Source: Talpa occidentalis
Taxonomy: Eukaryota > Chordata > Mammalia > Eulipotyphla > Talpidae
Length of the DNA stretch: 64,000 bases
Assembly (NCBI RefSeq): GCF_014898055.3
Contig: NW_023601754.1
Span: 46,927,013-46,991,012 of the forward strand
Direction: 5' to 3'
Each line of letters begins with the position of its first letter. Positions within the stretch are counted from its first letter, which is position 1. Both the position numbers and the translations under genes were made by a program. Shown here one piece after another: positions 12,480 to 23,755 of this stretch. The notes under the pieces are model-generated. The model was given only the letters and a program-made list of their open reading frames with translations. It made no database searches and had not been told where the DNA came from.

Positions 12480-13500
12480 CCCTTGAGCCCCAAGAGCAGC
12501 CCTTGTTTTCGGAGACCAGTTTAGAAAAGGAGGGCAGGGGTCCCGGGGGGCAGTCTCGGGGAGACCAGCCTTGGACTTGGGGCCAGCCTTCCCCATGTGG
12601 GCCCTGTGCCCTGTCTGTGAAGCGGGTGTGGGGTGAGGCAGGCCACGCCCCCACTGCCTAGAAGCCCTGCTGGCACCCCGAAGCCTGCCGTGTGGTGCTG
12701 TGTCACAGTGAGGGGGGCAGAGGCCCCTGTACCTTCTGGGCACCCAGGTGCTGCTCATTTACCTTGGACTCGCCCTGGGAACCAGACCTTTGTCCCTAGT
12801 AACTCGGGTTCTCTTTTTATCGGTCCTGAGAGACTGGAGTGATCAAATTCACTCCCCTGAGGTGGAGAGGGAAACTGAGGCACAGAGCAGCAAGGGCTGC
12901 ATGGTACGTCTGGGTTCTGCCAGCCTGTCCTCATTGCCCAGAAGCTGGGTGCAGGAAGGAGCGGTGGGGTCTTGCGGCAGGTGGGCTGCAGGGATGGGGT
13001 GCAAAGCAAGCTCCTTCACACCCACCCGTTGGAACCCCAAATGGAGGGAAGAGAGTGTCCACAGCTCAGGAGGTTGAACTTGGATGCAGTCACCCAGGAG
13101 TTGGCAGGGGACTCAGTGTCCCCAGGCTGGTCCAGACAAAAGGCTCCCTGCTTACTAGACGTTGGTCCAGACCGTAGGCGAGACTGGGGTTCTGGATTCA
13201 GCCCCAGGCCCCTAGAGCAGCAGCCCCGAGGTCCCCCTGGATTCTGATCTGTCTTTCCTTCTCGCGTCCTTTGCACCTCCTTGTCCTGGTCTGTAAGATG
13301 GGGTGACCAGTCCCTCCTCACCTAATCCCTGGGATGAGGTTGGGGGTAACAGACAGCACAGCTCGGGGCCCGCCTGCAGCGAGCTGCTGGGGTGTGGGGG
13401 GCTTGCACAAATGGGGAACCGAGGACCTCGAAAGGACTACTGCTCGGGCGGGCCTGGGGACAGCAAGTGTCAGACATGGTGGTGGCGCAGCTAAAGGCAG
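12480..13500. other. SCAF1-IRF3 tail-to-tail intergenic spacer
   Basis: About 1 kb separates the convergent poly(A) signals of SCAF1 (+) and IRF3 (-). It contains a MIR-like fragment near 12850-12905 (GAAACTGAGGCACAGAG) but no coding sequence I recognise. Confidence 0.6.
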
Positions 13501-13506
13501 TTTATT
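13501..13506 (-). terminator. IRF3 polyadenylation signal (AATAAA on - strand)
   Basis: TTTATT on + reads AATAAA on -. It lies only about 35 bases past the IRF3 stop codon, so the 3'UTR should be unusually short, roughly 55-60 nucleotides. Confidence 0.8.
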
Positions 13507-13541
13507 AGTCACGCTGTGCGGCCGGGGCCTGCACCCCCAGC

Positions 13542-16500
13542 CTAGAGCTCCATGTCCTCGAGCAGGTCCTGGAGGCAGGTCTTGTACTGGTCCGAGGAGA
13601 GGGAGAGCGTGTGGCCATTGGAGATGTGCAGGTCCACGCTGTTTTCGAGGGACGAGGCACCCCCAGATCGTGCCATCTCTAGCAGGATCTTGAGGCACAT
13701 GGGAACCACCTACAGGGGGTGGAGAAACTCGGGTCAGGGAGTCTGCCCCCTAAGCTGCCCACTGGGGTTAATGGACTACTGCTCCCTACAGTCGCAGCCC
13801 CCCGAGATGAAGCACCAGGCCTGGCACTGCGGGAGCTATAGGCACTCCATAGGACAGTCAAGGGGCTGGGGAGGTGCCAAGGGCTGAGGCTGCTGGAACG
13901 GGTCCCTGAAGCAGGACCTCTGAGAGCTGCTAGGACACATGGTCCCCTAAGGAGCTCAAAACAGGCTCAGGGGTGAGGCCATGAGAGGGACACCCAGAAA
14001 CTCCTGGGGACGAGAAACTGGTGGTTGCCGAGACTTGAAAGTTGGAGCTTCTCAGGCTTCTGGGAGGTGTTCTGGGAGCAGCCCCAGCTGCGGGAGAGCC
14101 ACCCCCCCCCCCCCCAGTCCCTGGGGCTCAGCCGGCAGGCACCTTGACCATCATGAGTCTCTTGGTCCAAGGCTGATCCTGAGGCCACGACTCCCCCACA
14201 CAGAACCAGAGGGTGTAGCGTGGTGCGTGTCGGCTTCCGTCAATGAAGGCGATCAGATCTGGGGGCCCAGGAGCCCATCAGCGTGGGAAGAAGGCCCTTT
14301 CCCCACCACCCCTCAGCCTAAGCAACACCCTTACCTTTCCCGTGACCTACAGCCGCACCACTGTCACGGGGGCTGCTGGGACAAAAGCCTGCATCCCGCC
14401 CTCCCGCCTCCCATCCCAGGGGGGCCAGACCTGCTGCCTTTCCTGCCCTAGCGCTCCCCCCCTGCCTTTTGGGAAGGGGAAACCAGCTGCAAGAAGTCCA
14501 CCCCCCCCCCCAAGCATGTGCAGTGATTCCCGGGTAGAGGGCTCACTGCTCTTTCATGCCCTAAGAGCAGCTCCTGATAGCAGCCCGCGCCCACGGGTGG
14601 CCATTTTACCTCCAGTCATTAAGTAAAATACAGCAAATGAAGCCTGGCTTCCTCAGCTAAGGGCCCCACGGCTAGCCCCTGCCGCTGGCTACTGGGTGCT
14701 GCTCTGTGCCTCTGCCCTGGGCTCCCCCTGAAAGGCGCAGCAGCAGGGGCTGAGGCCATCCCGCGCCACCTGACCCCAGCCTTCCAGCCGGCTCTGTCTC
14801 ACCTGCCACGAAGGGCCTCAGGTCCAGCACGCTTCCTTCCCGGTCCTTCGGGACCTCGCCGTCGTGCCCGTGGCCGCTGTCGGGGAGGAGCTCCTCGCCC
14901 ACCGCCCAGTACGTGCGGCAGTGCCCCAGTCTCTGGGCGTAGAGCTGCTGGCCGGCCCTCCACAGAGCCAGGCCCCCGCCCAGGTAGCTCAGCACGCGCT
15001 GCACCAGGTCTTTCACACCCCTGTCTGTGAGGAAGGCCTCGGGGTCTGGCAGTATGACCGGCTGCCCAGGGAATGTCCCGGCCTCTGCGGCTGAGCCCAC
15101 CAGCCGCAGGCCCCCCTGGCTGAAAACGGTCTGCTGGAAGACTTGGCGGCCCCGGTAGAAGGCGGTCACCTCGAATTCCCACTCTGAGCCACGGAAGCAG
15201 CGACGTGAAGTGGGGGAGAGACGGAAAGTGTCAGGGGGCCTGCTGCTGCGGTGCTGCCCCCCCCCCCCGCCCCCCGCCCCTGTGGCTGGCACTCACCTCC
15301 TTCGGGCTCCAGCAGCGGCCTCAGTGAGTTTTCAGGGGGTTCCATGCTCGGGCTAAGTGCAGGGGTATCTAAGTTGGGGCTCAACAAGTGCGGAGGGGGG
15401 TGTTCAGGGGCTTCGGCTAGCTTGGGAGATGGAGCCAAGAGCATGTCCTTCAGTAATTCCTCCAGAATGTCTTCCTGGAGAGGGGGAAGAGATGCTGGCA
15501 TTTCCACAGCCTTTTCTGGGAAGTCCGCATTCATCAGGCCAGAGCTCTGCAATGCGGGGGCCCAGCTAAGAAAGGGGCTTCCTGTCTGAGCAAGGGAAGG
15601 CCTTGGAACAGAGCAACGTCCATGCTTGGCTCCGCGCCAGGGGCTGCCAGCCCAAGGGTCCGGCTCTGTGCTCCAGGCTGGGTGGAGTCTGGGGGGACTC
15701 GCTCTGGCACAGACATCAGCAAGATCAAGGGTAGGGAGGGTCTCAGTTCCCAAGAGGCTGAGGGTGTCCAGTCAAGCCAGGAAAGGTAGGACACCAAACG
15801 CCTGTTGACAACTGAAGATGCTGGGGACCACGGGTGGGCTGTGAGCAGGGGGCCCTCTCTGGGTCAGGTGGGGGGCAGACTGTAAGGGTGAGAAGAGGTC
15901 GATGTGGCTGAGGTAATGGTCCAGGGAGAACATGAGGCCTGAATGCGGGGGGTGGCCGGCGCGGTCGGGCGCGTGCTTACCTGGGTGTCAGAGGTGTTGC
16001 CTGTGTCACTGGTGTCTGGGGAGGTGTCCAGCTCCGGCAGGCTCCCCCCTCCTGTGGAGAAAGGTGGTGAGTGGAATGAGGGTGCTGGCGGCCCTGGAAC
16101 ACCCAGCCCTCCACTCAGAGCCCACTTCTGGCACACCTGGGGTCGCAAACTCGAAGACCTTGTGTGGGTCTTGGGGATCCTTGCTCCGGTCCTCAACTAA
16201 CCGCACCACTTCCTTCCGGTTCAGGGCAGCCCGGAAATTCCTCTTCCAGGTGGGTAGGTCCGGCTTATCCTTCCCAGTCTTGTAGGAGCCGCTGGCCTCA
16301 GCCCAGCCCTGTGGGACAGGTAACAGGGTGGCGGGGAGGGTAACTGAGACTCGGCCCCGGGGTTCCAGCCCTGCTGCTTCTCAGCCAGCATGGGCCTCTC
16401 CTCCCGCCCAGTCCTAGCTCGGCAAGGGTCCAGCCCCAAGCTCTCCAAACTCTGCTTCCCAAGTCCCCAGCCACCTCCTTTCAGGCCTCCGCTTTCTTTT

Positions 16501-17353
16501 CTTTCTTTTTTTTTTTTTAATACAAGAACCAGGGTACAGGCCAGGTGCGCGAGAGGGTGAGAGGATTTACCAGAGAGAGAGCGGGGAACAGAACAGGCAG
16601 ACTGAGGAAATACACTGCTGAGGGGAGCTTTGGGCGCGGCAGGAGAGGTCTGCCGCGTCATGTGGGTCCCTCGCCCGCCGGCGGGGATCGAACCTTTGCT
16701 GCAGAGGCTGCAGACAGCTTCCCAGCGCCGCGCTCAACCGCCTGCGCCACCAGGGCCTCCGCTTTCTAAGGCGGACTTCCAAGTGCTGCTGGGCGTCTAA
16801 CCTTGCCCCAGCTTGCCCCAGAGACCCTCTAGCAGCCCCGCCCCTCGAGCTCCAACTCGCTCTACCACTGGGGTGTCCTCGAGATTTGATGCTAAGTAAC
16901 CTAACTTCGGGGCTCAGTCTCAACCATTCAAGACCCGCCTCCAGAATTCTGAGGCCCAGGACCCCGCCCCCGGCGAGCACTGAAGGTCAGGGTGCATTTC
17001 CGTTGCTTTCTCGCCCTGTTTCCCGGTTCCACCTGGCAGCTCCAACCCGACTGCTCCGCCAAGCCAGGGTGCCACCTGCTAGCCCCGCCCCACCAGCGCC
17101 ATCCCCGCCGCCCCCGGGCGCTCGCCCCCTTCTGAGACCCCCTGCCCCGCGCCGCTCAGGGTTTCCCGCGTCCCAGGCGCGCACGCACCCGAAAGATACC
17201 GAAATCCTCCTGCTGGGCATCCTGCCGCAAGCCATGCTTCCAAGGGATGCGGAAGCGCGTGCGGTTCTCGTCCAGCCAGGCCACGCCCTCATAGTGCCCC
17301 CGGTCCAGCATCGACACCAGCCAGGGCAGGATCCGAGGCTTTGGGGTTCCCAT
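13542..17353 (-). CDS. IRF3: Interferon regulatory factor 3, seven coding exons
   Basis: Latent cytoplasmic transcription factor that is phosphorylated by TBK1/IKKe after RIG-I/MAVS, STING or TRIF signalling, dimerises and drives type I interferon genes. Coding exons in transcript order: 17353-17189, 16308-16137, 16051-15981, 15474-15297, 15183-14803, 14258-14143, 13709-13542, all with consistent splice sites and phases; 416 residues (human 427). The DNA-binding domain (about 1-112) keeps the five-tryptophan pattern (PWLV, VAW, IPWKH, GWAE, PTWKRNF). The IAD fold spans about 190-360. The C-terminal activation region keeps ASSLEN, the pLxIS-type LHIS and LSLSSDQ, but human Ser398 is Gly here, and the protein ends at EDMEL where human continues for several residues. 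The residue aligned with human Leu185 is Met. The start ATG has A at -3 and G at +4. Confidence 0.97.
16498..16757 (-). mobile_element. tRNA-derived SINE (type A), IRF3 intron
   Basis: Antisense copy: poly-T at the left, then the body with AATACACTGCTGAGGGGAGC, and the inverted head GCGCCACCAGGGCCTCC. Flanked by a 13-base direct repeat GCCTCCGCTTTCT (16485-16497 and 16755-16767), i.e. a target-site duplication overlapping the element head. Confidence 0.9.
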
Positions 17354-18446
17354 CGTCCGGTCTGCGCGCAGGGAGCAGTTCCTGGCTGTAGGCGACGACC
17401 AGCCGGCCCGAGGTGTCCACACCCAGCCCTCCCTCTCACGGGGCCGCGGCATAGGTCCCACACCCATGTCGTCTTGGGGTACGCGGAGACCTCCCGTTCG
17501 CCAGAGAGGCTCCCCAGTTCCGCTGAGACTCCCTGTCAATCTACTTGAGACCACCCTCTCCCCAGGTTCTGTGCTGACCCTCTACCTCCTCAATTCCGCC
17601 CCTGTAGACCCTGCATCTTCCACCGTAAACCCCGCCTCCCGTACACCTCCCAATGCAGGTACCCCTGTTTCTGAGGGAGCGCCTTCCCTCCAGTTACTTC
17701 AGACGCTTTTCGGGTGTACACCTCTACCTCCTGCACTTACCGCAAAGTAGACCGTCTTCCACAGCTCCCCCAGGGACGCTCCCCTCACCGCTTTCCACAG
17801 CGCTGTGCTTACCCCTTGTGCCCCCAGGGAGGCCCCCTCCCGCATTTCCAGCGCAGACCTTTCACAACCCCGCTCCCCACCCCCCCCCCCGCCCCAACCC
17901 TCAGCCGCCACCCTCCAGGGCGCGCGCCCACTTTCCGAGACTGGACTGTTCCCATCTGCAGAGTTCACCCTTCTCTTGCCTAGACCCTGTAAGGGGACCC
18001 CTTCTCTTTCCCCATCCCCCCTGTTTTTTCTAAGTTGTGCTCTCACAGCAGACCTCCAGCGCCGGCTATTGCTTTGCTCTGGCCCCGGTCCTTGCTTCAC
18101 TTTCCGGAGCGCACACAACCCCCCTCTGCACTCGCGAGCGGACCCATTCTTTCCGCCGCTCCTCACGCCCGGATATCCTCGGCTCTTCCGTGTTACCTAG
18201 GCAGAGGGTCGGGGCGCGCAGGGTTTGGGGGCCCACCCGGGTCTTTAGGTTCCGGTAGCTCTCGGACTCGAAGCTGCACGCCCCTTCCTGTCCAGCCGGG
18301 CTTTAGAGCGGCGGAGCTTTCTCTACTATCGATTTCTCGAAATAAAAACAACTTTCTTATTTGGGTGACAAACACCAGACCCAAAGGGGCGGTTCCCTCG
18401 AGCGCGAACTGTCGCCCCCATGTCCTTTTTAGGTCTTCCGGCTAGG

Positions 18447-18458
18447 GCATGCTGGGAA
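18447..18458 (-). promoter_or_regulatory. ZNF143-type half motif 1
   Basis: GCATGCTGGGAA on + reads TTCCCAGCATGC on -, matching the right half of the ZNF143/Staf consensus. Lies in the core of the divergent promoter. Confidence 0.6.
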
Positions 18459-18564
18459 CGGCGCATGTAAATGACGTTAGCAGCCAGTGCCCCGCCCCTT
18501 CTAAGGGAGGGCCGGCACCGATCCGGCCCAGTGCGCAGGCGCGGGAAAGTTGAACTGGAAAAAA

Positions 18565-18576
18565 GAAGTTGAAACT
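18565..18576 (+). promoter_or_regulatory. ISRE/IRF-like element
   Basis: GAAGTTGAAACT differs at one base from GAAANNGAAACT and is preceded by GGAAAGTTGAACTGG, another GAAA-rich stretch. Situated in the putative first exon of BCL2L12, within the shared promoter. Function is inferred. Confidence 0.4.
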
Positions 18577-18589
18577 TGTTCAGGGGTGG

Positions 18590-18627
18590 GGGTGGCGGCG
18601 GCGGTGGCGGCGGCGGTGGCGGCGGGG
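18590..18627 (+). repeat. GGC/GGT trinucleotide repeat in BCL2L12 5'UTR
   Basis: Tandem GGCGGCGGT units just before the first-exon donor at 18638/18639. In the frame of the downstream ATG it would encode an Arg/Trp run, but that frame has a TGA at 18551-18553 and no upstream ATG after it, so it is taken as untranslated. Confidence 0.8.
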
Positions 18628-18754
18628 CCCTGGACCAGGTGAGTGGAGCATGAGCGAGGCCTAGGGTGGGGAAAGGACAGGACGATGCCGGGAGCGGGTA
18701 TCCGGCTCCGACAGCCAGGCGCCCCCCGTCTCCGAGGCCAGCCTCGGATGCTGA

Positions 18755-18779
18755 ACTACATCTCCCAGCATGCTGCGCG
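18755..18779 (+). promoter_or_regulatory. Near-perfect ZNF143/THAP11-type motif 2
   Basis: A 25-base match to the long ZNF143 (Staf, SBS2-type) consensus, with ACTACA, TCCCAGCATGC and a trailing GCG all in register. Located about 120 bases downstream of the BCL2L12 first-exon donor. Confidence 0.75.
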
Positions 18780-18822
18780 GCGAAAAAAGTGTGGGCCGAG
18801 GGGACTGTTTGATTTGAAGCCG

Positions 18823-18837
18823 GCTGGGATTTGTAGT
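18823..18837 (-). promoter_or_regulatory. ZNF143-type motif 3 (opposite strand)
   Basis: GCTGGGATTTGTAGT on + reads ACTACAAATCCCAGC on -, matching the left part of the same consensus. It sits about 45 bases after motif 2 in inverted orientation. Confidence 0.6.
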
Positions 18838-19244
18838 TCCGAATCCTCTGTGGGTTTGAATAGTTTGGCTTTTGCTTTCAGAATCTGGAAGTCGGGGCCT
18901 CAGCCCTCCTCTCCCTCAGGGAGCCAAGGGTCCCCATTTCTGACACTCAGGAGTTCAAACCCCCAGCTCCCTCTTCCCTTAGACCTTAGAATCCGTGTCC
19001 CCAGCCGCCTTCTGTCCCAGGATCGCCTTCTTCATCCTCATACCTCTTCTTCCTCCGGGGACTAGGAGTCTGGGACGTCACACTCCAGCTATGCTAAAGG
19101 ATGTAGGAGCCCAGCCCCTCAGCCGCTTCATCCCTCGGGAACTCACCAGTCCTGGCCCTCATTCAAGAACTAGGAGTTTGGGTCCCAAGCCTTCCCGCTG
19201 AACCTTGGAGTCCATCCCCAGCCCCCTCTTTCACAGGTGCCTCC

Positions 19245-22200
19245 ATGGCCGGCTCTGAAGAGCTGGGGCTCCGGGAGGACACACTGAGGGTCCTAGCTGC
19301 CTTCCTCAGGCGGGGTGAGGCTGCCACAGGTCCCATTACCCCACCCAGGTAAGAGAAGTTGCCTTCCTTCCTCAGGGCCTTCCATTTGGGGTGGGACCCT
19401 CTCAGGGTCGTGCCTCTGGGCTCAGTCAATCTCTTTCCCCCTTTCTCTATCTGGCTTTATTCCTTGTTTCTGGGGTTGCATGGAGAGACCTTCGGTGGGA
19501 AGAGAAGGGGACTACTTGCAAGGGGTTACATTGTAAGGTCCCCTTCACCAGGAGCGCCACCCAGGAGGAGCCAGCAGACTTCCTGAGCCGCCTTCGAAGA
19601 TGTCTTCCCTGTCCCCTGGGGCGAGGAGCAGTTCCCCCGGAGTCCCCTCGGCCTTGCTCCCTGCCCCTCCGCCACTGCTATGGTTCAGAGCCTGGTAAGA
19701 GATTTCCCTAGGTCATCCATGAACTGGCAGGAACCTTGATTCTTAAGGCATAGGCTGGGTAAAGTCCCAGTTCAAGATCACTCAGGGTTGCTCTGTGGAG
19801 TCTCCAGCGCCAACCCTCTCCATTATGTACCCCACCACCACCACCACCACACACACCTGCCTAGTAGCTTGCTGTCTATTGTGAGCTGGCTTCTGGAAGG
19901 GGTTTGGTTCCTTTCTATTTGTCATCACTGTCCTTCCATTCATGCGTCCCTGCTCTAGAACTTTAGTAACCCTCAGTACCCCCACCCCCAATAGGGAGGC
20001 TGGGGGCCTGATTTTCAATCACAACTCCCTGGTGGTTTAGTTACATGACTCTAGGGAAATCCTGTTCTTCCCTGCTGCCATCTTTCTCCAGTAGCCAAGT
20101 AGGAATGGGGTGGCTGTTGGACTTGATCGAGAGTGACCAACAGGACTCGTATCGCCTATGTAAGCCTGGATAAACTACTGGGAATGCTAACTTGGAAAGG
20201 ATTTTGCAGCTGGGGAGAATTTTGTGATCAATCGATGATGCCTGAAATGGAAAGGACTAGCAGGGCCACCGTGGCTGGTGCCTCCTTGGGTGGGAACGTC
20301 CAATTCAGTGCTAACATCCACCAGTTTGGAAGACATGATAAAAATGGAAAGTTTTTTTTTTTTTTTTTACCAAGTTCACTTCAATGAATGTCATTCTAAA
20401 ATGAAAATCATTGCTACCTGACGAGATTTTGGGGAGGAGAGAGTCTGTTAGGTCCTAGTGTCCTGGAGACCTATCATCCCAGGCCTCTTTCCATCCCAGG
20501 CCCTGCTACTCCAGACTTCTATGCCCTGGTGGCCGAGCGGCTGGAACAACTGGTCCAAGAGCAACTGAGATCCCCACCTAGCCCAGGTGAGGTGCAGAGG
20601 GGCCCTGGAGAAGGTGGAAAGTAGAGGGTAGGCAGGGTTCTGAGGCCCCAGCCACATTCTCTTCTGCTCTCCAGAGTTGCAAGGCTCCCCGCCTACAGAG
20701 AAGGAAGCCCTGCTGCGGAGGCTGGTGGCCTTGCTGGAGGAGGAAGCAGAAGTCATCAACCAGAAGGTGATGGACAGTCTGTTCCACCCCTTAGCTAGAA
20801 CAGGCATTGCAGGATGCGTGGGCACCGGGTTCAGAAGCTGGGTCTGTGTTCTTCCAGGATGTCCAGTTGGGGAGAGGGTGGGACAAGGCTTCCGTGGAGG
20901 GTTGAGTGACACGGGGATGCCCAGTTCAGTAATTTAACTTTCAGAGCTCCCTCGAGGGGCATGCCCTACCGGTAGGGCGTGTGGCCACCGAAGTATATCT
21001 AGGAGAAATATTGAGGTGAAATAAAGTTTGGGAATTATGTTAGGGGCCAGTGGGTCTGGTAGGAGTTGTCCAAAATCTGAACCCGATTGGGACGGACTGC
21101 TGGAGGGGTGTGGCTTGTGACAGTCCAGAATCTGAGGCTTGTGACAGTCAGAATCTGATTGACTCGGGAGCATGGGCAAAGTTCATGCACCATTACCCTA
21201 GAATATTAAATTGTACGGCAGAAGGCTAGATGGTGGTAGACCCTCGCCTGGCCTCGGGGACTCTCTGGAAACCCGTGGGGATGTGGCCAGCAGATTAGCT
21301 TTCTAGTATTCTCCTAAAGTAGGATTTAGCCGACCATCTTGGCTTCTAGCCCCTCCTCCTTCCTTCGAGTCTTTTGGCAGAGACCACGGAGTCCGGCTTA
21401 TGATTGGCTGATGTGGTGGGTAGGGCGTGGCTTAGAACACTTCCCAGCCTCCTATTGGCTGGGCATGACTGAGGCGGGGCCTGCCTCTTTCCCTCCCTTC
21501 CCCACAGCTCGCCTCGGACCCCGCCCTGCGCCGCAAGCTGGCCCGGCTCTCGGCTGGCTCCTTCGCCCGCCTGGTAGAGCTTTTCTCCAGCCGGGAGGGC
21601 AGCCCTGGCCCGGGCCGTGCCCGGCAGTCCTTGCCGTGTCCCGGTCCCCCGCCGCCCTCCCCGGAGCCCCTGGCCCGCCTGGCCCTGGCCATGGAGCTGA
21701 GCCGACGCGTGGCAGGGCTGGGAGGCACCCTTGCTGGGCTCAGCGTGGAGCACGTGCACAGCTTCGCACCCTGGATCCAGGCCCACGGGGGCTGGGTGAG
21801 CTGCCAGGGCCCCTCAGGGCCTCCCTTGAACCATCTGGCATTGTGTGTGGAGGTGGTGTGGCTCCTTTCTGACGTACGAGTTCTAGCAGGTGCCCACGGG
21901 AGCCCCCAGTTAGGTGTTAACTGAGCATCTGCTGTGCACCAGGCACGGCGCTGATCAGTGCAGACGCGATGCCCAGTTAAACCTCTGGCGCACTCTGACA
22001 CTAACAGTTGGAAACCAGCGCTAGCCCTTCCCAGGCGGGGTAGGTCCCCCTGCCTGGCTTCCTCTGATTCTCTAGTCCCCTTAGGTATCACCTCCAGTGA
22101 GGCCTTCCCTGGTCCCCATTTAGGACCACAGCCGCCTCCACACTCTGCCACCCTCTCCCCTTCCCTCTTCACTGCTTTGCTTCCTTCCATTCTCCACACC

Positions 22201-23426
22201 TGTGTCACAGATGGTCGCAATGACTTGTTTTCCTTCTTATGTTTTTGTTAGCTGTCTTCTTCCGACCCTGATATATCAGAACAAGGAGTCTGTACCTTGC
22301 TCGGTCCCTCCCTGCTTTAAATCCAGCACCTGGCTCAGCGCGCGTTTCGGCTCCCGTGATGTGATGTGACCTTGGCCACTGGCCCCACAGTCCAGATCAC
22401 CAGCCTGCTACCCCCCGCCCCCTACATTAGGCACCTGCTCACTTACCTGCCTCTTGCCCATGGGGATTTAGTGAGAGAAGGACACATGCCAGGCTCTGAC
22501 TGTAACTGTTGCCTCACAGATGGCGAGTGCTGGCCAGATGTTTGAGGGGTGGGAAGGAAGAGGGAAAGAGGACTGGAGCGAGGTGAGGGGGAGCGGAGAG
22601 CAACAGGAGAGGCCAGATCACACAGAACCTAGTGGAAGCTGAACTTTGATTGGGGTGAGCCTAGCGCCAGACAGACCTGATGGACATTCAGTGTTAACCA
22701 GCGCCCTCTGCGGGCCGCCGGGGAAACACAGGGCGAGGGCGGAAGCAGAGAACCGGGAGGAGGGGACCGCTCTGGTCCAGAGTTGAGGATGGATCCCGCC
22801 GGGCTGGGGGTAGTAAAGGATTCTGCATTTAATTAGGAGGTAGGACTGACAGTTTTTTCTAGTGGACTGAATGTGGGGACTGAGTGGAAGGGGTCAAGGT
22901 TAAGGCCAGGGGCTCCATCTCATGTTCCCCAGATGGGGAACTGGGGCTGGAGGGCGCAGTTTCAGAAAGAGTCAGAGATGATTCGAGGCGATCTAATCAC
23001 CCTTCAGACAGCGCTGCTGATGAAACGTCTCCCGAGAGGAGGGCAGAGTGGACTTAAGTGGAGTTCAGCGGAGCAGCGCTTTTATCTGGAAAATTGTTTT
23101 TTACAATGATAAATAAACCGCACAGCCTTACGGGACTCGGTTATGATCCCTTCTTAAGGGGGCTAAGAGGGGATGGGAGCCCCGATGTTGACACACCGGG
23201 GCTATAAATCGTTAATGCACCTGTCCTCTGGCCCCCCTTTTCTGTGTCTGTACCTCCAGTCTCTAGAGTCTCTGTCCCCTCCCCCTCTGCCTTCCCCATC
23301 TCTGTGCTCAGTGGTGCGGACCCACTGTGAGGACAGACTCCTCCCTGATCACGGACTCTGCCTTTTTCTCCTCAGGCGGGCATCTTAGCTGTTTCCCCCG
23401 TGGACTTGAACTTACCCCTGGACTGA
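19245..23426 (+). CDS. BCL2L12: BCL2-like 12, six coding exons
   Basis: Proline-rich BCL2-family member reported to restrain caspase-3/7 and p53 in the cytoplasm and nucleus. Coding exons: 19245-19348, 19552-19694, 20500-20586, 20675-20766, 21508-21795, 23376-23426; phases join correctly to give 254 residues. The protein starts MAGSEELGLRED, equivalent to an internal Met of the longest human form. It carries Pro-rich sequence (PGPPPPSPEP), a helical region with LLRRLVALLEEEAEVINQK, and a C-terminal BH2-like motif WIQAHGGW split across the last intron (residues about 231-245). The final 51-base exon encodes AGILAVSPVDLNLPLD and stop. The start codon context is weak at -3 (T). A TGA at 18551-18553, in frame and without an intervening ATG, argues against the N-terminally extended human-like form. 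Confidence 0.95.
20353..20370 (+). repeat. Poly-T run in BCL2L12 intron
   Basis: Simple T homopolymer of about 18 bases with no attached SINE body recognised; the flanking intron shows nothing else. Confidence 0.7.
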
Positions 23427-23552
23427 GATCTTCCTCAGAAGCTGCTACCGATTGGACCTCATGTTCCTATGCTTCTATCCCACTCAGGGCTGTGGGGGAG
23501 TAGCCATCCTCCCCGTGTTTGCCAAAAAGAAACCAATTTCATATGTTTTCAT

Positions 23553-23558
23553 ATTAAA
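23553..23558 (+). terminator. Possible BCL2L12 poly(A) signal (ATTAAA)
   Basis: ATTAAA about 130 bases after the stop codon, followed by a T/G-rich stretch (GGAGTGTTTGCC). A plausible but unconfirmed 3' end. Confidence 0.5.
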
Positions 23559-23755
23559 TACTATTTCAAGTATGGAGTGTTTGCCTTTCACTCGAGAACC
23601 AACATTCTAAGTCGGGGATATTTGTTCAGAAACCTCTGGTTTATGGAAGAAGGGAAGAACTCATTCATTCATTCTAGAATTTTTTATTGAGATCATCTAC
23701 AAGTGTCTGTCGCCTGGACACACAGCATTATTTGAGGTGTTAAAAACACAATTTA

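Larger units (their letters stand above)
17354..18640. promoter_or_regulatory. Divergent CpG-rich promoter of IRF3 (-) and BCL2L12 (+)
   Basis: IRF3 coding begins at 17353 on - and the BCL2L12 first exon appears to end at 18638 (CTGGACCAG before GTGAGT) on +. A CTAG|GTAACA donor on - at about 18197 could end the IRF3 noncoding exon, and CTACAG near 17386 on - is a likely acceptor. Between the presumed start sites lie TGACGT (18472-18477), an NRF1-like GCGCAGGCGCG (18533-18543), an E2F-like GCGCGGGAAA and a GGC-repeat 5'UTR. No TATA box is evident, as expected for a CpG-island bidirectional promoter. Transcription start points are inferred. Confidence 0.75.

Noticed and set aside
16498..16757. 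Extra IRF3 exon within intron 2
   Set aside because: The open stretch is an antisense SINE with a clear target-site duplication; the adjacent known exons join in phase without it.
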